Source: G963678095 sp963678095 (GTDB lineage Bacteria; Bacillota; Negativicutes; Selenomonadales; Selenomonadaceae). Taken from it: a DNA stretch of 64,000 bases. The stretch covers positions 992,001 to 1,056,000 of the forward strand of contig OY782746.1 in NCBI GenBank assembly GCA_963678095.2, read 5' to 3'. Of the stretch, positions 57,462-64,000 are shown in pieces. The position numbers and the translations under genes are program-made. The notes below the pieces were generated by a model. That model was not told the DNA's origin and made no database searches. It saw nothing but the letters and a program-made list of their open reading frames with translations. The first letter of the stretch is position 1; every line of letters starts with the position of its first letter.

Positions 57462-58721
57462 TTACGTCCATGGCAACATGGCCTTTGCCTTGTCAAGCCA
57501 AGATGTTGTTTCCATTGGATGAATTGGTTGACCGCCCCCATTGACGCAGCCCCCTGGACAATTCATCACTTCAATAAAATGATAAGGAGAATTGCCATTT
57601 TCTATTTGCTGTAGTAGCGGCTCAATATTTGCCGTTCCGTGGACAACTGCCACTTTCAAAGTGATTTCACGTGTCGAACCCTTGATTTTCAACGGCACCT
57701 CAGCTTTTTTCACGGCTTCCAGTCCACGCACCGGCTGGAAGTTAAGTGGTCTCAGCTCTTCACCGGTTACAACAAAATATGCCGTCCGCAATGCCGCTTC
57801 CATAACACCACCAGTATTGCCAAATATAGTCCCAGCCCCACTGTACTGCGCCAAAGGATTATCTTTTTCCTCTGCCTCATCAACTTTTTTCAGATCGATT
57901 TTTTTCTTTTTGAGCAATCGGGCCAAATCTCTGGTCGTCAAAACTACATCTGTATCCTGGTAAATAGCGTTATGGCCTTGTTCTCGCCAATAATCAGCCG
58001 CAGCTGTAAATTCCGGTCTTGACGCCTCCAGTTTCTTCGCCGTGCAGGGATAAACTCCCACCGTATAAATTTTTTCCGGCGCTGTATGCCATATTTCTGT
58101 TGCTCCGTAAATTTTAGCAACCGGACCAGCCATTCCCTGGGGTGATTTTGCCGAGGACAGATGTTGGCGCAGATTCGGATGATACAGTTCTACATAGCGA
58201 ACCCAGGCCGGACAACAAGATGTAAATTGCGGCAGCGGCCCCAACTTATGCTCACCTTCCATGCCCAGAATCTGCTGCTGAATCTTGCCAATTAGCTCCA
58301 TGCCTTCCTCCATAATCGTGTTGTCGGCAGCAAAATTGATATCCATTATTTTAAAACCAGCTTTTTTTAATGCACCATACATCTTATGCGTGACTAGCGT
58401 CCCCGGCTCCATGCCAAATTCTTCTCCCAACGCCACTCTTACGGCTGGAGCAACAGTAGCAACCACTGTGATAGAAGGATCTTCCAACTTCTTCAGAACA
58501 GGATCGACCATATCCACCGTATCCTCAATCGCCCCAAACGGACAATTCACCAGACATTGGCCGCACTGCAGGCACTTGGTCGAATCAATATGATGCGTGG
58601 ATCCATAAGCACCGTCGATTGCATGTACCGGACAAAACGATTTACAAGAATCGCAGCCTTTGCAGGCATCAGCATTAATCTGTATGATCTCATTCAATTC
58701 CTGTTTCTGATATGACTTCAT
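57462..58721 (-). CDS. hydA: [FeFe] hydrogenase catalytic subunit (periplasmic type)
   Basis: 419 aa. Two N-terminal [4Fe-4S] clusters (Cys20, 23, 26, 30 and Cys50, 53, 56, 60). H-cluster motif L1 is FTSCCPAW (166-173), L2 is VYPCTAKKLE (223-232) and L3 is NCPGGCVNGGGQP (387-399, Cys388 and Cys392). L2 normally reads MPC; here Tyr224 replaces Met. There is no own signal peptide, and the small subunit supplies the Tat tag. It catalyses reversible H2 oxidation/proton reduction. The frame opens at 58760, but the ATG at 58719-58721 has GGGGAG and fits the family. Maturation genes (hydEFG) are absent from the window. Confidence 0.96.
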   Translation of the reverse strand: MKSYQKQELNEIIQINADACKGCDSCKSFCPVHAIDGAYGSTHHIDSTKCLQCGQCLVNCPFGAIEDTVDMVDPVLKKLEDPSITVVATVAPAVRVALGEEFGMEPGTLVTHKMYGALKKAGFKIMDINFAADNTIMEEGMELIGKIQQQILGMEGEHKLGPLPQFTSCCPAWVRYVELYHPNLRQHLSSAKSPQGMAGPVAKIYGATEIWHTAPEKIYTVGVYPCTAKKLEASRPEFTAAADYWREQGHNAIYQDTDVVLTTRDLARLLKKKKIDLKKVDEAEEKDNPLAQYSGAGTIFGNTGGVMEAALRTAYFVVTGEELRPLNFQPVRGLEAVKKAEVPLKIKGSTREITLKVAVVHGTANIEPLLQQIENGNSPYHFIEVMNCPGGCVNGGGQPIHPMETTSWLDKAKAMLPWT

Positions 58722-59193
58722 TGTTTTCTCCCCACTTTTCACCCGTGCCACTGTCCCCACTAGATCTTTCCGTCAGCCCCGGAGTTATATGTATATTGTA
58801 TACTTGTATATTGAATACAGGCATCTGCTTATAACTTTATTACCATTATACTTTCGATCCTGCCGGCCCGCCTTGTAAAAACGTGCTGGCTATTCGGTTT
58901 TGTGATTTCATCTCTGCTTTGTCATTTATTTTTTGTATTTATATTAGTCTTTATTATTTATGCTCATTATACATCAAATTTCCAGTTCCGTACAGTATTT
59001 TTATAACTTTTTTTAATGATTTGCAAAATCAATTATAAATAATATTTATTAATAAATAAATGGATTTTACGGTTTTATTTGACAATTCAATGCCAATCCT
59101 TATAGAAAACGGGCTTTTCCTCCCTACTGATTTTCTTTTATTTCTATTATTGTAATTTATGGACAGATAAAAATTTCATAATCTGCTGTTTTG
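58722..59193 (-). promoter_or_regulatory. Leader region of the hydrogenase operon
   Basis: No gene. It contains a 9-base direct repeat TGTATATTG at 58790-58798 and 58805-58813 (15 bases apart), a -10-like TATAAT on the minus strand at 58845-58850 without a good -35, and a palindromic TGATTT-GCA-AAATCA at 59017-59031. The region is AT-rich; no clear Fnr or Rex consensus was found. Confidence 0.4.
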
Positions 59194-59232
59194 TAAAATA
59201 AAAGACCGCCGCAATATTTGCGCCGGTCTTTT
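59194..59232 (-). terminator. Intrinsic terminator of the CNNM/CBS gene
   Basis: Stem AAAGACCG with CGGTCTTT plus inner GCG/CGC pairs, followed on the minus strand by TTTTATTTTAC. A second hairpin (59263-59286) overlaps the gene's stop codon. Confidence 0.85.
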
Positions 59233-59273
59233 CTGCTAAACAGCCTCTATTTTATTGTTTCTGCCGCACCTGT

Positions 59274-60611
59274 TCACAGGTGCGGCGTTATTTCTTCATG
59301 CTCTTTTTCGAGTAGATGATTTAGTTTCACCAGTACCCGGGTTATGCGCACATTATCCACCTCTTCAACAAAAAACTCATCCCCACTGAACGTCGCCTTC
59401 TGCCCGATACGCGGCGGCGATTCAACCTGGGCATATAACCAACCGCCAATGGTATCAACATTCTCGATATCAAAATTCATTTCCAGAATATCATTGACTT
59501 CCCCGAGCAATAGTTTGGCATCAACAGAATACGTAGTTTCCCCGCGTTTTTCCACCATGGGCCGTTCTTCGTCAAACTCATCTTGTATTTCGCCGACAAT
59601 CTCTTCAATGATATCCTCAATTGTAACCATACCGGCCGTGCCGCCGTATTCATCAACAACGATGGCCAGTTGGGATCGCCGCATTTGCAGCAGTTTAAGC
59701 AAATTGCTGATAGGCATTGTCTCCGGCACGACCGGAGCCTGACGCACAAGCGTGCGCAGATCCGGTTTCTTGCCAGCATAAAGTGAGCGCAGCAAGTCCT
59801 TGATATGCAAAAAGCCAATGATATTATCCTTATCCTCGAGACACATCGGATAGCGAGTAAGATGTTCCTGCAACGCTTTATCAACATTTTCCTCAAACGA
59901 ATCCTCAAGGTACAAGCAGACCATATCGGTTCGAGGAATCATGATTTCCCGAACATGACGATCAGAAAAATCAAACACATTGTCGACAAAGGTCAATTCT
60001 GTCTTGTCAATATATCCCTGTTTATGGCTTTCTTCCATCAATATGCGAATCTCAGCCTCCGTATGGGCCGCATCTTCCTCCGTTGCCACTTCGACCCCAA
60101 TTTGCCGCAATACCCAATTGGCAACATGATTGAGGACCCAGACCGCCGGGTACATAATGCGCTGAAAAACCAGCATCGGCAAAGCAATTCCTAAAACCAC
60201 TTTTTCAACTTTTTGAATCGCCAGTGATTTCGGCGTCAATTCACCTAAAACAATATGCAGCGCCGTAATAAATGAAAACGCCAGAATAAAGGCAATAGAA
60301 TGACCTACCTCAGCTGACAAGCCAAGGCTTTCAATCAAAGGATGCAACAGATACGCAACCACGGGTTCGCCGAGCCAGCCAAGACCAAGTGAGGCCAAGG
60401 TGATGCCAAGCTGTGTAACCGAAAGCGAGGCATCCAGATGATCGGTCAGCACTTTTGCATACTTTGCCCGCTTATTCCCTTCCTGGATCAATGTCTCGAG
60501 CCGTGACCCCCGGATTTTGACAATAGCGAATTCAGCCGCCACAAAAAAACCATTTAAAAAAACAAGAAACAACACAACCGTCAACTCAAATATAGCTGTC
60601 AATAGATCCAA
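59274..60611 (-). CDS. CNNM/CorC-type membrane protein with CBS domains
   Basis: 445 aa. DUF21 membrane domain with three to four helices (first: ELTVVLFLVFLNGFFVAAEFAIVKIRGSRL) followed by two CBS domains (MIPRTDMVCLYLEDSFEENVDKAL and LLKLLQMRRSQLAIVVDEYGGTAGMVTIEDIIEEIVGEI near residue 290), then a CorC/HlyC C-terminal transporter-associated domain. It is usually annotated hemolysin III-like or CorC, and is thought to transport or sense magnesium. It lies between the hydrogenase leader and a DEAD-box helicase gene, with a short gap on both sides. Confidence 0.9.
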   Translation of the reverse strand: MDLLTAIFELTVVLFLVFLNGFFVAAEFAIVKIRGSRLETLIQEGNKRAKYAKVLTDHLDASLSVTQLGITLASLGLGWLGEPVVAYLLHPLIESLGLSAEVGHSIAFILAFSFITALHIVLGELTPKSLAIQKVEKVVLGIALPMLVFQRIMYPAVWVLNHVANWVLRQIGVEVATEEDAAHTEAEIRILMEESHKQGYIDKTELTFVDNVFDFSDRHVREIMIPRTDMVCLYLEDSFEENVDKALQEHLTRYPMCLEDKDNIIGFLHIKDLLRSLYAGKKPDLRTLVRQAPVVPETMPISNLLKLLQMRRSQLAIVVDEYGGTAGMVTIEDIIEEIVGEIQDEFDEERPMVEKRGETTYSVDAKLLLGEVNDILEMNFDIENVDTIGGWLYAQVESPPRIGQKATFSGDEFFVEEVDNVRITRVLVKLNHLLEKEHEEITPHL

Positions 60612-60649
60612 TAACTACCTTAGCTGCTTTTTCCGGCAGCCAAAGGTGT

Positions 60650-61834
60650 TCACCTCCTGATATCTTTTCTTACAATACTCTTATGCTGCGGCCGCACAAT
60701 AAAATCTTCTACCTTGCCATGCAGCAGCTTTTTGGCTTGAAAATTTACCGACAGTTTCTTGCCGATCGTCACAAGCTTCATAATCTCCTTGGAATCCACC
60801 AGTGATATAGCCGTCCCCTTGGCTCCGGCCCGACCGGTACGCCCGACGCGATGCAGATAAACCTTGTCATTTTCTGGCAAGTCAAGATTAAACACATAAT
60901 CTACGCCCGGGATATCGAGTCCCCTCGCCGCAAGATCGGTTGCCAGCAGCAACGTCACTTTGCCCTTGGCAAAATCCGCCACGGCATTTTTACGCGCCAT
61001 TTTATCATCACTGCCAATAAGCGAAGCGGCAGCAATTCCCTGGTGAGCAAGTTTTTCTATGGTTTTTTCAACATCATAGACTTTATTGACAAAAACCAGA
61101 CCTCGGTTAACAGCCAGTGTCTTGGTCAACTTGCGCAATACATCTATTTTATCACGGAATTCAACAATAAAGTAGTAATTTTCCAACTGTGGCTGCAGCG
61201 CCGTCCGCTCATTGATTTTAATAATCTTAGGCTCTGCCAAAAACTGCGCCCGATCAAGGGCCTTACCTGAGGCGGTTGCAGAAAAGAGCAGATACTGGCA
61301 TTGTTTATCAAGACATGACTGCACTTTAGCCACCGACTCCTGGTTTTGGTCATCAAGTAAGCGATCAAATTCATCGAGGACCAGAACCTTCACCTGTTGC
61401 AGCTTAAGTTTCCCTTTTTTTTGCAATTCTAAAATCCGGCCAGCCGAACCGACCACAATCTGTGGTTTCTTTTTGAGATTATCTATCTGACGGGCTATAT
61501 TAGCCCCCCCAATCAAGGCCATACTCCGAATGGGCAGACCGCTGTTTTGGATGACCTGCTGCAGTTGCTGGCTGATTTGCATTGCCAGCTCATAGGTTGG
61601 GGCCAAAACCAGCGCCTGCAAAGCCGGGGACTCCGGTTTGATTTGTGCCAGGGCCGGCAAAAGATAGGCCAGTGTTTTCCCGCTTCCCGTAGCAGATTGT
61701 CCAACAATATTTGCTCCTGTCAGAGCCTCCGGTATTGCCTGTTCCTGAATCGGCATCGGCTCCGTGAATCCCATTTTTTCGACAGCCTCCGCCAAGGCTT
61801 CACTCAGACCAAGCTTTAAAAATTTTTCGCTCAT
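60650..61834 (-). CDS. DEAD-box family RNA helicase
   Basis: 394 aa. Q motif region MGFTEPMPIQEQAIP, motif I SATGSGKT near residue 49, motif II as VLDEFDRL (DEFD in place of DEAD), motif III SAT near 180 and motif VI HRVGRTGRAG near 330. C-terminal tail basic and short. It would unwind RNA duplexes using ATP; DEFD is unusual but the acidic pair of Walker B is kept. GAAGGAG precedes the ATG. It overlaps no neighbour but is close behind topB (about 17 bases). Confidence 0.93.
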   Translation of the reverse strand: MSEKFLKLGLSEALAEAVEKMGFTEPMPIQEQAIPEALTGANIVGQSATGSGKTLAYLLPALAQIKPESPALQALVLAPTYELAMQISQQLQQVIQNSGLPIRSMALIGGANIARQIDNLKKKPQIVVGSAGRILELQKKGKLKLQQVKVLVLDEFDRLLDDQNQESVAKVQSCLDKQCQYLLFSATASGKALDRAQFLAEPKIIKINERTALQPQLENYYFIVEFRDKIDVLRKLTKTLAVNRGLVFVNKVYDVEKTIEKLAHQGIAAASLIGSDDKMARKNAVADFAKGKVTLLLATDLAARGLDIPGVDYVFNLDLPENDKVYLHRVGRTGRAGAKGTAISLVDSKEIMKLVTIGKKLSVNFQAKKLLHGKVEDFIVRPQHKSIVRKDIRR

Positions 61835-61851
61835 ATTGATCTCCTTCTATA

Positions 61852-64000
61852 TCAAATATTGGGTTTTCCTTTTATATCGTCATAGGTCGCTGTGCAATGC
61901 GGATAATTGGTACAGCCCCAAAAAGCACCATTTTTTCCGTTTATCCTTCGCAATCGACCCTCACGGCACCGCGGGCAAAGAACCGCTGTTGCCGGCGCCG
62001 GGTGTTCAGCATGCTGCACCGTTGGCGCTTTTTCCTGCCGCTCCATCCGGGCAATCAATTCCCGGGCTGACAGCAAGGGGGCAAATTCACGGTTTACGTC
62101 TGCCATATTCTCACCAGCAAAACGATTCGAACCGCCATTCGTCCTATTGACCGAGCCCTTAGCGCTGGAAAAATCGGGAACTCCGGACTTGTCGTCACAG
62201 CTCATCCGGCAGCGCGGATAATTGGAACAGCCCCAAAAGTCGCCATTTTTTCCGCGTCGTTTAAGCATTGTTCCCTGCTGACAGCGTGGGCAAGGATGAT
62301 CCCCCTGCACCGGCAAAGCAGCATCCAGCGCCTGGGCACAAAGCCGTTTCGTAAATTCGATCTGTCCCTGTAAAAATGTCGTCAGATCGCCGTCCCCTTC
62401 AGCCATCGAATGCAGATGATCCTCCCAGATCGCCGTCGAGTCCGGATATGTCATCTCATCGGGCAGGGCATCCACCAGCAGATAGGCGGCATCGGTCGGG
62501 ACAAGATATTTCTTTTTCCCTTCGGCCTGCAAAAATTTCCTTTTAATCAAATCATCGATGATCGTTGCCCGTGTGGCCTCTGTACCAATTCCATATACAT
62601 CCTTGAGCTTTTTTTTAGACTCTTCATCTTTGACATACTTATGAATTTCTTTCATTCCTGCCAGAAGCGTCGCCGCCGTGAACCGCAGCGGAGGTTTTGT
62701 CACCCGACGATCCATTCGCCCGTCCTGATAAAAAGCAGGATCCTGCTTCTTCATCGCCGGCAAAGAATCCGCTTCTTTGTCCTCTTTCTCCTCTTCTTTA
62801 TCTGAATCCGCCGAATAAAGACTTTTCCAGCCCGCCTCTTTTACCACACGCCCACTCGCAGTGAAGAGCTCCTCTTCATAGGTAACTTCAAGCTTCGTCT
62901 GGTCATACACATGCAATGGATAAAACTGGGCTATATAGGCTTGTGAAATCAGAAAATAAATATTTCGTTCTGCCTCACCAAGGGTAGCCGGATTTGTCTT
63001 TACCTGCGTGGGAATAATCGCATGATGGGCAGAAATTTTCTTATCGTTCCAGCAACGGCTCTTTATGCCAGGATCAGCCGCCGCTGCCCAGGAAGCCAGT
63101 AGAGCATCCCCGCTCTGGGCTAGATTCCCTAAAATGATCTTGGCATCAGTAAGCTGATTCAGCGGCAAATAATCGCAGTCAGAACGAGGATAGGTTGTCA
63201 GTTTTTTTTCATAGAGTTTTTGGGCCGTATCAAGGACAAGCTGAGGTTCATAACCAAAGCGTTTTCCCGCCAGTACCTGCAGTGCCGATAACGAAAACGG
63301 CAGGCGCTGGGCCTCTTTTTTCTGCACTTTTTGATAGCTGGTAATAATTCCTGGCTCTGCCGCATCTGTAAACCGTGCCAAAAGCGCTTCGGCTGCCTGC
63401 TCATCAAGCAGGCGCCCTTCAGCATCAAGACCAGGCTGCTCTTCACTCGGTTTCCAATTTGCCCAAAAGGTTCCATTTTTATGTTCAAATTCCGCTTTGA
63501 GCGTAAAATAATCTATCGGCACAAAATTTTTGAGTTCGCGTTCCCGTCTGACAACCAGTGCCAGCGTTGGGGTCTTCACCCGTCCAATCGGCAGTACAAT
63601 TCTATGACCGGCACGTCTTGCCGCCAGAGTGTATGCCCGTGATAAGTTCATTCCGATCAGCCAGTCGGCCCGGGCCCGGGCCAATGCCGATTGTTTTAAA
63701 TTGTAAAAATCCTGATTGTCTCGCAAGGATGCATTCGCTTTCTGTATGCTTTTTTCATCCAATGCATTGAGCAATATCCGTTTGACCGGTTTTTTGTTAT
63801 TCAGATAATCGAGGACCTCATCAATCAAAAGTTGTCCTTCTCTGTCCGGGTCACCGGCATGAACGATTTCATCGGACTTTTCAATCAGCCCTTTGACTAT
63901 GGAGAATTGCTTGGCACAGGATTTGTCAACAAGCAGTTTCCACTGCTGCGGTATAATCGGCAAATCCTCCACCCGCCACAGCTTGTATTTTGCATCATAT
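61852..64000 (-). CDS. topB: DNA topoisomerase III (type IA), 3' part
   Basis: 716 codons in the window; the N-terminus lies beyond the right edge, since codons before 63972 stay open (Y-D-A-K-Y-K-L-W-R then V-E-D-L-P). Seen: AGDPDREGQLLIDEVLDYL (TOPRIM acidic triad), the GRVKTPTLAL segment, the catalytic tyrosine in TTYPRSDCDYLP, and GTEATRATIIDDLIKRKFL. The C-terminus has two zinc-ribbon repeats (CPRC ... CSNYPRCRMSC and CPRC ... CTNYPHC). It decatenates and relaxes DNA. topB is also found on conjugative elements, but no mobility genes are near. The first residues are not visible. Confidence 0.93.
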   Translation of the reverse strand, partial: YDAKYKLWRVEDLPIIPQQWKLLVDKSCAKQFSIVKGLIEKSDEIVHAGDPDREGQLLIDEVLDYLNNKKPVKRILLNALDEKSIQKANASLRDNQDFYNLKQSALARARADWLIGMNLSRAYTLAARRAGHRIVLPIGRVKTPTLALVVRRERELKNFVPIDYFTLKAEFEHKNGTFWANWKPSEEQPGLDAEGRLLDEQAAEALLARFTDAAEPGIITSYQKVQKKEAQRLPFSLSALQVLAGKRFGYEPQLVLDTAQKLYEKKLTTYPRSDCDYLPLNQLTDAKIILGNLAQSGDALLASWAAAADPGIKSRCWNDKKISAHHAIIPTQVKTNPATLGEAERNIYFLISQAYIAQFYPLHVYDQTKLEVTYEEELFTASGRVVKEAGWKSLYSADSDKEEEKEDKEADSLPAMKKQDPAFYQDGRMDRRVTKPPLRFTAATLLAGMKEIHKYVKDEESKKKLKDVYGIGTEATRATIIDDLIKRKFLQAEGKKKYLVPTDAAYLLVDALPDEMTYPDSTAIWEDHLHSMAEGDGDLTTFLQGQIEFTKRLCAQALDAALPVQGDHPCPRCQQGTMLKRRGKNGDFWGCSNYPRCRMSCDDKSGVPDFSSAKGSVNRTNGGSNRFAGENMADVNREFAPLLSARELIARMERQEKAPTVQHAEHPAPATAVLCPRCREGRLRRINGKNGAFWGCTNYPHCTATYDDIKGKPNI

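Noticed and set aside
58860..58915. Sigma-54 promoter for the hydrogenase operon
   Set aside because: No TGGCAC-N5-TTGC match; the closest stretch lacks the GC dinucleotide of the -12 element.

Overview
The window looks like a chromosomal segment from a low-to-moderate GC, anaerobic, diderm Firmicute, most likely class Negativicutes (Selenomonadales/Sporomusales-like). The reasons are Firmicutes-type rRNA and tRNA genes and the rapZ-yvcK order, combined with exported proteins that suit a periplasm (a Tat-tagged [FeFe]-hydrogenase small subunit, secreted SGNH hydrolases), plus rubredoxin, a flavodiiron protein and a type II NADH dehydrogenase. This placement comes from gene content and the look of the 16S sequence; no database was searched. 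Most genes lie on the minus strand and no plasmid, phage, IS element or CRISPR array is visible.

Layout. 1-15 kb: start of yvcK, rapZ, two tandem Cof-type HAD phosphatases, malate dehydrogenase, rubredoxin, a PHP phosphoesterase, uvrC, biotin carboxylase (plus strand), uvrA, uvrB and an AbrB-type membrane protein. 15-27.5 kb: a third HAD phosphatase and a secreted SGNH hydrolase, flavodiiron protein, a second SGNH hydrolase, an aroH / NCS2 permease / ridA group behind a UbiB-like kinase, an ABC-F ATPase, a glucosaminidase-like exported protein and an AzgA-type purine permease. 27.6-39.3 kb: one eleven-gene minus-strand sugar operon that joins an isomerase, a split transketolase and a FGGY kinase to a ribose-type ABC transporter, RbsD, a LacI regulator and a frameshifted ribokinase. 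39.3-39.86 kb: an AT-rich gap with a perfect 66-bp palindrome, a cluster of DnaA-box-like 9-mers and two terminators. 39.86-45.99 kb: an rRNA operon (minus strand; four different tRNAs plus a second tRNA-Gly, then 16S-23S-5S-5S). 46-64 kb: amino-acid permease, YigZ, a third SGNH hydrolase, NDH-2, sigma-54, a eukaryotic-type hexokinase, a glyoxalase-fold protein, an Uup-like ABC-F, a three-gene periplasmic [FeFe] hydrogenase with cytochrome b, a CNNM/CBS membrane protein, a DEAD-box helicase and the 3' part of topB.

How it fits together. UvrA, UvrB and UvrC form the nucleotide excision repair set. Rubredoxin, the flavodiiron protein, NDH-2 and the hydrogenase/cytochrome b module point to an anaerobe with oxygen defence and periplasmic hydrogen turnover linked to membrane quinone. 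The sugar operon is the most promising uncharacterised system: its content implies import of a pentose-like sugar, aldose-ketose isomerisation, kinase action and transketolase cleavage. It resembles the described D-apiose transketolase route in logic, but the substrate cannot be read from sequence alone. In this genome copy its ribokinase is disrupted by an apparent 11-bp insertion.
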